A DNA stretch of 34,971 bases from Burkholderiales bacterium (lineage in GTDB: Bacteria; Pseudomonadota; Gammaproteobacteria; Burkholderiales; Casimicrobiaceae): positions 1 to 34,971 of the forward strand of contig JAICKU010000041.1 in assembly GCA_025927765.1 (NCBI GenBank), in the 5' to 3' direction. The notes beneath the pieces were generated by a model. It made no database searches, was not told the DNA's origin, and worked only from the letters and a program-made list of their open reading frames with translations. Made by a program: the position numbers and the translations under genes. Position 1 is the first letter of the stretch. The number at the start of each line of letters is the position of its first letter. Positions 24,741 to 34,388 of the stretch are shown here, piece by piece.

Positions 24741-25303
24741 GGCGTGATTCCCTTCGCCTTCAGCATCGCTGCCAAGGCGTGCACCGCCCGCGAGCAGTGC
24801 GTCTTGACGCTGCCTTCCGAGCAGCCCATCGCGGCGGCGGTCTCCGCGACGTCGAGTTCTTCCCAGTAACGCAGCAGGAACGCCTCGCGTTGACGCGCCG
24901 GAAGCTTCGCGAGCGCGAGCTCGATCGCCTGCATCGTCTGCCGCTGCTCGGCGTCCGCCGCGGGGTCGGCGAGCTCGCCGCCGGCCGCCGCCTGCAGCGT
25001 GTCGAGCGCATCGTATTCCTCGTCCTTGTCGTCGCGGTAGCCGAGGGCTGACAGCAGCGTCGTCCAGGTCGAACGCACCTTCTGCCGGCGGAAATGATCG
25101 TGGATCGCGTTCTGGAGGATGCGCTGGAACAGCATCGGCAGCTCGGCCGCAGGCTTGTCCGCGTAATTCTCCGTCAGCTTGAGCATCGCGTCCTGCACGA
25201 TGTCGAGCGCTGCGTCCTCGTCGCGCACGGCGAACATCGCCTGCTTGAAGGCGCGTCGCTCGACTTCCGCGAGGAATGCCGAAATTTCCCGTTGATTGGC
25301 CAG
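24737..25303 (-). CDS. ECF-type RNA polymerase sigma factor, probable CTG start
   Basis: ~188 aa. The sigma-2 region (~10-80) includes DEDAALDIVQDAMLKLTENYA and LFQRILQNAIHDHFRRQK; sigma-4 (~130-185) includes LPARQREAFLLRYWEELDVAETAAAMGCSEGSVKTH, with its HTH. A TATAAT at 25337-25332 precedes the homologous start of the protein. After it, the frame contains no ATG, GTG or TTG before the conserved ANQREISAFLAEVERRAFKQ region; a CTG at 25303 is the likely initiator. The alternative is an ATG at 25393, upstream of that -10 box, giving 30 extra atypical residues. It heads an operon of DUF3619, DUF3106, RDD and thioredoxin-like genes and is divergent from ilvB. Confidence 0.85.
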   Translation of the reverse strand: MANQREISAFLAEVERRAFKQAMFAVRDEDAALDIVQDAMLKLTENYADKPAAELPMLFQRILQNAIHDHFRRQKVRSTWTTLLSALGYRDDKDEEYDALDTLQAAAGGELADPAADAEQRQTMQAIELALAKLPARQREAFLLRYWEELDVAETAAAMGCSEGSVKTHCSRAVHALAAMLKAKGITP

Positions 25304-25331
25304 GTGTGCGCGTGTTCGAAAAGTGCGGGCG

Positions 25332-25337
25332 ATTATA
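25332..25337 (-). promoter_or_regulatory. Consensus -10 (TATAAT) for the ECF sigma operon
   Basis: On the minus strand TATAAT lies 28 nt before the CTG at 25303, within the open frame upstream. No good -35 is seen at 17 nt. Confidence 0.5.
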
Positions 25338-25393
25338 GGCGGCGGCGTCCATCGGATCGGCGCCCGCGCCGACCCGATGTTGCACCGAAGCAT

Positions 25394-25657
25394 CCGCTTG
25401 ACCGAACAGACCGTTTACCGGTACTGTTCCAGCTTCCGGCCGCAAGCCGGATGCTGTAGTGCAGCAAGGGCCGCTGATTGCTCCCTCGAAGACGCCACAA
25501 GCGTCGCCGAGTTTCCCTGGAGCCGGCCCCGATGCCCCATTTTCGGCTTTCTACCCGATCGAGCCTTGGCGGGCGCGCGCTCCACGCGAGTGCGACCGAT
25601 GAATTTCTTCCGTTCGCCGCGACGGCGCGACGGCACACGCAAAGGCAAGGACACATC
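25394..25657. other. Leader region upstream of ilvB
   Basis: 264 bp without a firm gene. It holds a weak promoter (TTGACC at 25398-25403, 18 nt, TACTGT at 25422-25427), a short hairpin with TCCGGC/GCCGGA arms just after it, and a 22-codon ORF from 25599 overlapping the ilvB start. I found no leader peptide with runs of Ile, Val or Leu codons. Confidence 0.45.
25398..25427 (+). promoter_or_regulatory. Possible promoter of the ilv operon
   Basis: TTGACC (5/6 to the -35 consensus), an 18-nt spacer and TACTGT (3/6 to the -10). This would give a ~225-nt leader for ilvB. Confidence 0.35.
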
Positions 25658-25667
25658 ATGGAATTGA
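25599..25667 (+). CDS. Short upstream ORF overlapping the ilvB start, 22 codons
   Basis: Encodes MNFFRSPRRRDG... and ends in a TGA just inside ilvB, in a different frame, so its translation would carry ribosomes onto the ilvB start. It is Arg-rich with no branched-chain residues, so it is not a classic attenuator peptide. The ribosome-binding site is weak. It may be fortuitous. Confidence 0.25.
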   Translation: MNFFRSPRRRDGTRKGKDTSWN

Positions 25668-27363
25668 CGGGCGCGGAGATCCTGATCCGCTGTCTTCAGG
25701 AAGAAGGCGTCGAGTACGTCTTCGGCTACCCCGGCGGAGCCGTTCTCAACATCTACGACGAGCTCTTCAAGCAGAACCGCGTCAAGCACGTGCTGGTGCG
25801 CCACGAGCAGGGCGCCGTGCATGCGGCCGACGGCTATTCGCGCTCCTCGCAGAAGATTGGCGTCGCGCTCGTGACGTCCGGGCCGGGCGTCACCAACGCG
25901 GTCACCGGCATCGCGACCGCGTACATGGATTCGATCCCGATGGTGGTGATCACCGGCCAGGTGCCCACCGCCGCGATCGGGCAGGACGCCTTCCAGGAAT
26001 GCGACACCGTCGGCATCACGCGCCCGACGGTCAAGCACAACTTCCTCGTCAAGAACGTCGACGACCTCGCGGTGACGATCAAGAAGGCGTTCTATCTCGC
26101 GACGACCGGCCGTCCGGGGCCGGTGCTCGTCGACATTCCCAAGGACGTGTCGCAGCAGAAGGCCGACTTCAGCTATCCGAAGACGATCTCGCTCCGCTCG
26201 TACAACCCCGTGACGAAGGGTCACGCCGGGCAGATCCGCAAGGCGGTGCAACTGTTGCTGGAGGCGAAGCGGCCGATGGTGTATAGCGGCGGCGGCGTGA
26301 TCCTGAACGACGCCGCGGACCAACTGACGCGCCTCGTGCACCTGCTCGGGTTCCCGTGCACGAACACGCTGATGGGCCTCGGGGGCTTCCCGGGCACCGA
26401 TCCGCAGTTCACCGGCCTGCCCGGCATGCACGGCACGTACGAGTCGAACATGGCGATGCAGAACTGCGACGTGCTGCTCGCCGTCGGCGCGCGCTTCGAC
26501 GACCGCGTGATCGGCGATCCCGCGCACTTCTATCGCGCCGACCGCAAGATCATCCACATCGACATCGACCCGTCGTCCATTTCGAAACGGGTGAAGGTCG
26601 ACGTGCCGATCGTCGGCTACGTCGGCGACGTGCTGTCCGAAATGGTGAAGCAGATCGAGTCGTCGCCGGCGCGGCCCGATCCGGTGGCGCTGAAGGCGTG
26701 GTGGGCCGAGATCAAGGAATGGCAGCGCAAGGACTGCCTGCGCTACGACCGGAACAGCAAGCTGATCAAGCCGCAGTTCGTGATCCAGAAGCTCTACGAG
26801 CTCACGAAGGGCGACGCGTTCGTCACGTCCGACGTCGGCCAGCACCAGATGTGGGCCGCACAGTACTACAAGTTCGACAAGCCACGGCGCTGGATCAACT
26901 CCGGGGGCCTCGGCACGATGGGCTTCGGCCTGCCGTCGGCAATGGGCGTGCAGCTCGCGAATCCGAATGCCGACGTGGTGTGCATCACCGGTGAAGCGTC
27001 GATCCAGATGTGCATCCAGGAGCTGTCCACCTGCAAGCAGTACCACCTGCCGATCAAGATCGTGAACCTGAACAACCGCTACATGGGCATGGTTCGCCAG
27101 TGGCAGGAGTTCTTCTACGGCAACCGCTACGCCGAGTCGTACATGGACGCGCTGCCCGATTTCGTCAAGCTCGCCGAAGCGTACGGGCACGTGGGCTTGA
27201 AGATCGAGCAGCCGCGCGACGTCGAAGGCGCGCTGCGCGAAGCGCTCGCGCAGAAGGACCGGCTCGTGTTCCTCGACGTCATTACCGACCAGACGGAGAA
27301 CGTGTTCCCCATGGTGCCGGGCGGGAAGGGGCTGACCGAGATGATCCTGGCGGAGGAGCTGTG

Positions 27364-27364
<1 letters not shown>
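25658..27364 (+). CDS. ilvB: Acetolactate (acetohydroxyacid) synthase, large catalytic subunit
   Basis: 568 aa. It condenses two pyruvates, or pyruvate with 2-oxobutyrate, the first common step of valine, leucine and isoleucine synthesis. Catalytic Glu50 is in LVRHEQGAVHAADGY, the conserved FQE loop is QDAFQECDTVGITRP, and the FAD-type region (GLPGMHGTYESNMAMQNCDVL) is intact. The TPP motif reads G-E-A (445-447) in CITGEASIQM before LNNRYMGMV, where most enzymes have G-D-G. Glu at the middle position is, from memory, usual in Burkholderiales; Ala at the last is less so. The ATG at 25658 has AAGGA 7 nt upstream. Upstream in-frame codons to 25478 lack homology. The ilvH start overlaps its stop (TGATG). 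Confidence 0.96.
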
Positions 27365-28897
<1,533 letters not shown>

Positions 28898-28913
28898 CCG
28901 CCACGTACGAACT

Positions 28914-28933
28914 CCCTCTCCACGGGGAGAGGG
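28914..28933 (+). terminator. Hairpin after ilvC (CCCTCTCC / GGAGAGGG)
   Basis: An 8-bp perfect stem with a 4-nt loop, 17 nt after the ilvC stop. No U-run follows. CCTCTCC/GGAGAGG hairpins are common interspersed repeats in proteobacterial intergenic regions and may act as a weak terminator or mRNA stabiliser here. Confidence 0.5.
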
Positions 28934-28963
28934 CGGGTGAGCGGCAGCCGCGGCCGGCGACGG

Positions 28964-28969
28964 TATACT
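28964..28969 (+). promoter_or_regulatory. Candidate -10 (TATACT) for the small membrane protein gene
   Basis: TATACT 28 nt before the ATG at 28998, with AGGGGAG as the ribosome-binding site in between. No clear -35. It could restart transcription of the psd-pssA part of the run. Confidence 0.4.
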
Positions 28970-28997
28970 CGACGCTCTTCGTCCAGGGGAGCGATCG

Positions 28998-29279
28998 ATG
29001 CGCTCACGCAATCGTCAACGCGGATGGGTGGGCCTCGTGCTGATCCTGCTCGCGCTCGTCATCGTCGCGCTGTCCGCGAAGAGCGCGCTCAAGGGCTACG
29101 GCCTGCTCGACGACAAGGACAAGGCGACGCACGCCGCCGCGCCCGGCGCCAACGAAACCGAGCAGGCGGCCGCGATCACGCCGCGCAACGCGCTCGAGAA
29201 GGCGAGGAGCGTGCAGGATCTCGTGAAGCAGGGTGCCGCCGAGCAGGAGAAGCGCATCGACGATGCGACCGCGAAGTGA
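28998..29279 (+). CDS. Small single-pass membrane protein, 93 aa
   Basis: A basic N-terminus (MRSRNRQRG) precedes one membrane helix (WVGLVLILLALVIVALSAKSAL), then a charged, helical C-terminal half (NALEKARSVQDLVKQGAAEQEKRIDDATAK) that could form a coiled coil, probably periplasmic. AGGGGAG lies 9 nt upstream of the ATG. No family recognised; similar small proteins are often found between ilvC and psd in this group, as far as I recall. Confidence 0.7.
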   Translation: MRSRNRQRGWVGLVLILLALVIVALSAKSALKGYGLLDDKDKATHAAAPGANETEQAAAITPRNALEKARSVQDLVKQGAAEQEKRIDDATAK

Positions 29280-29325
29280 TCGGATCGCATCGCGCCGGCG
29301 TTCCCGCCGCCCGTAACCGCGCGCC

Positions 29326-29994
29326 GTGACGTCGTATCCCCACCCGATCATCGCGCGCGAAGGCTGGCCGTACCTCGGCATCGCGTTCGTCGTCGCCGTC
29401 GTGCTGTCGGTGGCGGGCTGGTGGGCGCTGGCCGCCCTTGCGTGGCTCGCGTTCCTGTTCATCCTGCAGTTCTTCCGCGATCCGCCCCGGCCCATCCCGA
29501 GCGATCCGCACGCGGTGCTCGCGCCGGCCGACGGACGCATCGTGCGCGTGGGCAACGCGCGCGACCCGTGGCTCGAGCGCGACGCGCTCGTCATCAGCGT
29601 GTTCATGAACGTGTTCAACGTGCATTCGAACCGCAGCCCCGTCGACGGCGAGGTGACGAACGTCTGGTATCACCGCGGCAGCTTCGTCAACGCCGCGCTC
29701 GACAAGGCGTCGTCCGACAACGAGCGCAACGCGATCGCGATCGTCGCGCCCGGTGGCATTCGTGTCACGTGCGTGCAGATCGCCGGCCTGATCGCGCGCC
29801 GCATCCTGTGCTACGTGAAGTCCGGCGAGCACATCACGCGCGGCCAGCGCTACGGCTTCATCCGCTTCGGCTCGCGCGTCGACGTGTACCTGCCGCCGGA
29901 CGCCACGCCGCGCGCGAGCGTCGGCGACAAGGTGTACGCGAGCAGCTCCATCCTCGCCGAACTGAAGCCACCTGCAACGGTGCCGACTCCGTGA
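29326..29994 (+). CDS. psd: Phosphatidylserine decarboxylase, short form
   Basis: 222 aa. Makes phosphatidylethanolamine from phosphatidylserine using a pyruvoyl group formed by self-cleavage. Two N-terminal membrane helices ([34 protein letters not shown]) are followed by [23 protein letters not shown], the [13 protein letters not shown] motif, and [11 protein letters not shown], where the Gly-Ser bond is the expected cleavage site (F-G-S-R rather than L-G-S-T of the long form). It begins with a GTG at 29326 and no good Shine-Dalgarno. Its stop overlaps the pssA start (TGATG), so the two successive steps' enzymes are coupled. Confidence 0.94.
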   Translation: MTSYPHPIIAREGWPYLGIAFVVAVVLSVAGWWALAALAWLAFLFILQFFRDPPRPIPSDPHAVLAPADGRIVRVGNARDPWLERDALVISVFMNVFNVHSNRSPVDGEVTNVWYHRGSFVNAALDKASSDNERNAIAIVAPGGIRVTCVQIAGLIARRILCYVKSGEHITRGQRYGFIRFGSRVDVYLPPDATPRASVGDKVYASSSILAELKPPATVPTP

Positions 29995-30767
29995 TGGACG
30001 ACGATCTGCAGAACGAGCGGCGGTTGCAGAAGATTCGCGTGCGCAGGCGCGGCATCTACCTGCTGCCGAACATGTTCACGACGGCCGCGCTTTTCGCAGG
30101 CTTCTTCGCGATCGTGCAGGCGATGAACGTGAACTTCGACCAGGCGGCGATCGCGATCTTCGTCGCGATGGTGCTCGACGGGCTCGACGGCCGCGTCGCG
30201 CGCATGACGCGAACGCAAAGCGCGTTCGGTGCCGAGTTCGACAGCCTCGCCGACATGGTGAGCTTCGGTGCCGCGCCCGCGCTCGTGATGTACGAGTGGG
30301 TCCTGCGCGACCTCGGCAAGCTCGGCTGGATTGCCGCCTTCGTCTACGTCGCGGGCGCGGCGCTGCGCCTCGCGCGCTTCAATACCCTGCTCGAAGTTGC
30401 CGACAAGCGCTATTTCATGGGGCTGCCCAGTCCATCGGCGGCGGCGCTCGTCGCGGGGCTCGTCTGGGTCGTCGACGACCTGGGCTACGACCCCGACGCG
30501 CTGCGCTGGCTCGCGTGGGCCGTCACCCTCTTCGCCGGCCTCACGATGGTCACCAACCTCAAGTTCTACAGCTTCAAGACGATCAACCTGAAGAAGAGCG
30601 TGCCGTTCGTCGCGATCTTCCTCGTCGTGTTGTTCCTGGCGCTGCTGTCGTACCAGCCGCCGCTCGTGCTGTTCGCCGCGTTCGTCGTCTACGCGATCTC
30701 GGGTTACGTCGTGTCCGCGTGGCTGTTGTTCCGCGCCCGGCGCGTGCGGGCCGCCGGGATGCGCTGA
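29994..30767 (+). CDS. pssA: CDP-diacylglycerol-serine O-phosphatidyltransferase
   Basis: 257 aa integral membrane enzyme that makes phosphatidylserine, the substrate of Psd. The CDP-alcohol phosphotransferase signature is complete: DG-x2-AR-x8-G-x3-D-x3-D in LDGRVARMTRTQSAFGAEFD followed by SLAD (~63-85). About seven membrane helices follow, with the conserved segment ARFNTLLEVADKRYFMGLPSP. The ATG at 29994 shares its A with the psd stop. Confidence 0.95.
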   Translation: MDDDLQNERRLQKIRVRRRGIYLLPNMFTTAALFAGFFAIVQAMNVNFDQAAIAIFVAMVLDGLDGRVARMTRTQSAFGAEFDSLADMVSFGAAPALVMYEWVLRDLGKLGWIAAFVYVAGAALRLARFNTLLEVADKRYFMGLPSPSAAALVAGLVWVVDDLGYDPDALRWLAWAVTLFAGLTMVTNLKFYSFKTINLKKSVPFVAIFLVVLFLALLSYQPPLVLFAAFVVYAISGYVVSAWLLFRARRVRAAGMR

Positions 30768-30771
30768 TTCC

Positions 30772-31137
30772 ATGCCGGCGCCGCTTTCGCTGCGCTGGGT
30801 TGCGTTGACGCTCGGCTGCGTGCTGCTGCTCGCGATCGGGCAGGTGCTCTTCAAGATCGCCGCCGGCGGCTGGCGCGTCGAGGGCTGGTCGATCGCGACG
30901 CTGCGAAATTTCCTGTCGGCGCCCATGCTCGTCGCGCTCGCGGTGTACGCGGTGGCGACGTTCGCCTGGGTCTTCGTCCTGCGCAATGTGCCGCTCGGCG
31001 CTGCTTATCCGCTCTTCTCGCTGGCGTTCGTGGTGACGCCTCTGCTCGCGCACGTCGTACTCGGCGAACCGCTAGCGTTACGCACGCTCGCCGGCGCGAC
31101 GATCATCGTCGTCGGCGTCATCGTCGCGGTTCACTGA
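30772..31137 (+). CDS. Small four-helix EmrE/ArnE-like membrane protein
   Basis: 121 aa, four hydrophobic helices: ALTLGCVLLLAIGQVLFKIAA, APMLVALAVYAVATFAWVFVL, GAAYPLFSLAFVVTPLLAHVVLG, and ATIIVVGVIVAVH at the C-terminus. The GQVLFKIA and PLGAAYPL-F patterns match the DMT/SMR-type subunits ArnE/ArnF, which flip undecaprenyl-phosphate-linked sugars across the inner membrane. Its stop is directly followed by the ATG of a GT2 glycosyltransferase, supporting a lipid-linked-sugar role. A drug-export role is the alternative. Confidence 0.8.
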   Translation: MPAPLSLRWVALTLGCVLLLAIGQVLFKIAAGGWRVEGWSIATLRNFLSAPMLVALAVYAVATFAWVFVLRNVPLGAAYPLFSLAFVVTPLLAHVVLGEPLALRTLAGATIIVVGVIVAVH

Positions 31138-32139
31138 ATGATCCTGCGGCCGATGCTCGCGGTCGTGATTCCCTGCTATCGCGCCGGCCGTCACATCCTC
31201 GACGTGCTTGCCGGCATCGATGCGGGCGTCGGGCGCATCTACGTCGTCGACGACGGCTGTCCCGAACATGCGGGCGACGTCGTCGAGCGTGCGAACGCCG
31301 ATCCGCGGATACGCGTGCTGCGGCATCCGGCGAATCGTGGCGTGGGTGCGGCGATGGTCACCGGATACCGCGCCGCGCTCGCCGACGGCGCGACGATCGT
31401 CGTGAAGCTCGACGGCGACGGCCAGATGGATCCGGCCAACATGCGGCGCCTCGTGGCGCCTCTCGCGCTCGGCGCCGCCGACTACGCGAAGGGCAACCGG
31501 TTCTACGACCTCGCGTTCCTGGCGAGCATGCCGCGCATCCGCCTGCTCGGCAACGCGCTCTTGTCGCTCGTGAACAAGATCTCGAGCGGGTACTGGAACG
31601 TGATGGACCCGACGAACGGGTACACGGCGATCCATCGCGCGGCGCTCGAGGCGCTGCCGCTCGACAAGCTCGATGCCGGCTACTTCTTCGAGTCGGACAT
31701 GCTGTTCCGGCTCAACACGATCCGCGCCGTGGTGCGCGACGTGCCGCTGCCCGCCCGCTATGGCGACGAGTCGAGCAGCCTCTCCATCGGTCGCGTGCTG
31801 CTGCAGTTCCCCGGCAAGTACATCGCGGCGACGGTGAAGCGCGTCTTCTACGGCTACTTCCTGCGCGATTTCAACGCCGGCACGCTGCAGCTCGCGCTTG
31901 GCCTTCTGTTCGCCGTATTCGGTACCGCATTCGGCGTCGCGCACTGGGTCACGTCCGAACTCTCCGGCGATCCCGCCACGTCGGGCACGGTGATGATCGC
32001 CGCGCTGCCGGTGCTCGTGGGCGTGCAACTGCTGCTCGGCGCGTTGCAGTTCGACATCCAGAACGTGCCGCGGCTGCCGCTGTCGGCGGATTACGCGAGC
32101 GCCGACGCGTTCCCCATTCCGCTCGAAGCCGAGAAGTAG
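31138..32139 (+). CDS. GT2-family polyprenyl-phosphate glycosyltransferase-like protein
   Basis: 333 aa. GT-A fold (~6-230): LAVVIPCYRAGRHILDVLAG, VVDDGCPEHAG, the metal-binding D-x-D in KLDGDGQMDP, and TNGYTAIHRAALEALPLDKLDAGYFFESDML. This is the ArnC/dolichyl-phosphate-mannose-synthase type, which loads a sugar onto a polyprenyl phosphate. Two C-terminal membrane helices (LQLALGLLFAVFGTAFGVAHWV, TVMIAALPVLVGVQLLLGALQF) anchor it. The ATG abuts the stop of the flippase-like gene. Confidence 0.87.
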   Translation: MILRPMLAVVIPCYRAGRHILDVLAGIDAGVGRIYVVDDGCPEHAGDVVERANADPRIRVLRHPANRGVGAAMVTGYRAALADGATIVVKLDGDGQMDPANMRRLVAPLALGAADYAKGNRFYDLAFLASMPRIRLLGNALLSLVNKISSGYWNVMDPTNGYTAIHRAALEALPLDKLDAGYFFESDMLFRLNTIRAVVRDVPLPARYGDESSSLSIGRVLLQFPGKYIAATVKRVFYGYFLRDFNAGTLQLALGLLFAVFGTAFGVAHWVTSELSGDPATSGTVMIAALPVLVGVQLLLGALQFDIQNVPRLPLSADYASADAFPIPLEAEK

Positions 32140-32147
32140 TTGCCTTT

Positions 32148-32173
32148 GCTCGGCGAAGATCAATTCGCCGAGC
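32148..32173. terminator. Bidirectional hairpin between convergent glycan genes
   Basis: Ten-base perfect stem GCTCGGCGAA/TTCGCCGAGC with a 6-nt loop, immediately after the GT2 gene and overlapping the last codons of the opposing gene. No U-run on either strand. Confidence 0.6.
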
Positions 32174-34370
32174 GTCGCGCCGTCGCCGAGGCATCGTCGG
32201 GGCGTGCATCGCGCCCGATCGCCGCAACGACGTAACGCCCGAGGTGCGCGATCACGGTCGTATCGCGGTTGCGATAGGCGAGGAGCGGACCGTCGAGCGG
32301 ATCGTTCGAACCTTCGACGAACACCGCGTGCGTCAGTCCGAAGCGGTGCACGAGCGCCGCGACGTCGTCGGCGGTGCGCGCTTGCGTGAGCGGGAAGAAG
32401 AACTGCGCGTCGTGCCAGTTCGCCGCTCGCGAATAGCCGACGTAGCCGTCGGGCGCCGGGGCGTTGAACACGAGGAAGCCCACCCGCGCATCGGGCAGGT
32501 GCACGTTCAACCAGTCGGACACGCCGCGAAGCGCTGCGTACTTCGCGACGTAAGCGCTGCGCGCCGTCCGATCGAACGCGCACCGCATGCACAGCGTTTC
32601 GTTGGGCCAGCTGGCCGCCGGCATCAGCCACACGTTCGCGAGAACTGCGGCGCAGACGGCGCCGGCGAACGTGAGTTGGCGGCGCGTCGAATGCACCCAG
32701 TCGCCGAGCGACCACCCGGCGAGGATCGTCACCAGCACGAACGCCGGCAGCAGGTAGCGCAGGTACGATTGCTGCGCGTACACGGCCATTCCGAATGCGA
32801 GCGCGAGTGCTGCGAGCAGCGCGCGCACCCGCCGACGCGCGCCGAACAGCACGCCGGCCGCGACGAGTGGATAGAGCAGCAGCCACTGCACGCCCATCGC
32901 GCCGTCGTGGCCCTCGATGTAGCGGCCGCTGGAAAGCGCGAGGTCGTACGGCGCCGCGAGCGAAAGCGGCGCGTTGTAAAGCGGATTGTTGAACGCCGAC
33001 GCCGGGAAGTACGGCGAGCCGAAGAGCTGGTTCATGAACGGGAACACCGGATTGCCGGTGCGTGCCCACGCGTTCGCGTAGGGCCACGAGCCGATCACGC
33101 ACGCGACGAGCATCACGACCGCCAGCAACCCGGCGAAGCGCAATTCGCCGCGAATGGCGATCCACGCCAGCGCGAGCGCGAGGGGCGCCACCCAGAACAG
33201 GCCGATCACCTTGCACGCCATCGCTGCCGCGCAACACAGAAGGGCGACGGCCAGCCACGCCGGTTCTCGCCGATCGGCGAAGCGGAGCGTCGCGAGCAGT
33301 GAGGCGACGAGGAACGCCGTCCACGCGAATTCGACGTAGAGCGTGCTCGATTCGAGGAACCACAGCGGCGTGGACGCGAGCAGCGTGACGCTCGCGAGCG
33401 CGACGACGCGGCTCGCCTGCAGGCGCAGCGTTGCGTAGAGCGCCGCGCAAAGCAGCAGGCCGAAGAGCAGGTTTTGCAGGCGCGCGCCATGCTCGCCGGC
33501 GAGCAGGAACGCGGCGAGATAGGCGTCGTCGGCGCCCATCGGCATCACCGCCCACGCGTAGCGCGTCACGTCGAAGGGCCAGCGATGCGCGTGTTGTACG
33601 AGCTGCGCGAACTGCAGGTGCATCGTGCTCGCGTCGAAGCCGACCTCGGGCTTCGCGACGACGATCACGTGCACGATGGCAACGACCGCCGCGAGCGCAT
33701 AGCACGCGCGCTCGGCCATCGACGCGCTTTCCTCCCCCCGGAACCAAGCGCCGATGCGCGCAAGCACGGCGCGCGTGCTCGCGCGGCACACGGCGAACGA
33801 TGCGGCGAGTGCCAGCACGTAAAAGGGCGCGGTGTGCACGGGAAGCGTCAGCGTCGCGGCGATGAGGCCGATCCAGAGCGCGCTGCCGACAAGCATGCGC
33901 ACGGCCATCGACGGACCTTCGCCGGCATCGGGCGAGGCGACCGCGAACCGGTCGAGCAGTGCGCCGCCCACGACCGTCGCGGAGAGCGCCGTCACGCCGA
34001 CGGCCCCGACCGCGCCGATACCGACGAACGCGCAGGCTGCAGTGAGCACGAGGAGCGTCAGCGCCCGCGCCGGGGCGCGCGAAAATGCGAGCAGTGCGAG
34101 CAGCGTTGCGGCCGACGCTCCCAGGATCGCCGCGCGGAACTCGCCGGCCGGCATCGCATGGCTGTCGGGCGCCCCGAAAATCCGCGTGAGCATGGGCACG
34201 AGGATCAGCGCATGCGCCGCGAGCAGCGCCACGAGCGCCGCCGCCGGCCATCGACTTGCAGGACGAACGGGTTCCAGGGGGCAGGACGGGCTGGCCGCTT
34301 CGACAGCAACGGCGACAAGTTTCGCACGGCGGGTGCGCGTACGCGAAACGCCCTTGCGTGCAGCGCGCAA
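32160..34370 (-). CDS. Large multi-pass membrane glycosyltransferase-like protein (GT39/ArnT type)
   Basis: ~736 aa with around a dozen membrane helices (WPAAALVALLAAHALILVPML near residue 50, then repeated helices to ~570) and a soluble C-terminal domain (~590-736) containing CMRCAFDRTARSAYVAKYAALRG and VFVEGSNDPLDG. The architecture fits GT-C enzymes that move a sugar from a polyprenyl-phosphate donor to an envelope acceptor, a match for the GT2 and flippase-like genes it faces. A catalytic Asp/Glu in the first periplasmic loop is not obvious. The start is uncertain: the TTG at 34370 overlaps the leader-peptide promoter, and no ATG occurs before residue ~60. It is divergent from leuA. Confidence 0.72.
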   Translation of the reverse strand: MRAARKGVSRTRTRRAKLVAVAVEAASPSCPLEPVRPASRWPAAALVALLAAHALILVPMLTRIFGAPDSHAMPAGEFRAAILGASAATLLALLAFSRAPARALTLLVLTAACAFVGIGAVGAVGVTALSATVVGGALLDRFAVASPDAGEGPSMAVRMLVGSALWIGLIAATLTLPVHTAPFYVLALAASFAVCRASTRAVLARIGAWFRGEESASMAERACYALAAVVAIVHVIVVAKPEVGFDASTMHLQFAQLVQHAHRWPFDVTRYAWAVMPMGADDAYLAAFLLAGEHGARLQNLLFGLLLCAALYATLRLQASRVVALASVTLLASTPLWFLESSTLYVEFAWTAFLVASLLATLRFADRREPAWLAVALLCCAAAMACKVIGLFWVAPLALALAWIAIRGELRFAGLLAVVMLVACVIGSWPYANAWARTGNPVFPFMNQLFGSPYFPASAFNNPLYNAPLSLAAPYDLALSSGRYIEGHDGAMGVQWLLLYPLVAAGVLFGARRRVRALLAALALAFGMAVYAQQSYLRYLLPAFVLVTILAGWSLGDWVHSTRRQLTFAGAVCAAVLANVWLMPAASWPNETLCMRCAFDRTARSAYVAKYAALRGVSDWLNVHLPDARVGFLVFNAPAPDGYVGYSRAANWHDAQFFFPLTQARTADDVAALVHRFGLTHAVFVEGSNDPLDGPLLAYRNRDTTVIAHLGRYVVAAIGRDARPDDASATARRSAN

Positions 34371-34382
34371 ATGGCGTATGGT
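34354..34382 (+). promoter_or_regulatory. Promoter of the leuA leader
   Basis: TTGCGT (34354-34359), a 17-bp spacer, TATGGT (34377-34382). Six bases then separate it from the ATG of the leader peptide at 34389, so the transcript would begin on or within a base of that ATG, as a leaderless message. A GAGGG just before the ATG would be outside the mRNA in that case. Confidence 0.55.
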
Positions 34383-34388
34383 CGAGGG

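Noticed and set aside
25478-25657. 60-residue N-terminal extension of IlvB
   Set aside because: The sequence before MELTGAEILI is Arg/Ser-rich leader sequence, and a ribosome-binding site fits the ATG at 25658.
25394-25657. Branched-chain amino-acid attenuator peptide for ilvB
   Set aside because: I checked the short ORFs in this leader; none has runs of Ile, Val or Leu codons.
28914-28940. Possible CRISPR repeat or phage attachment site at the GGAGAGGG hairpin
   Set aside because: Single copy in the window, no spacer array, and of a kind common in proteobacterial intergenic regions.
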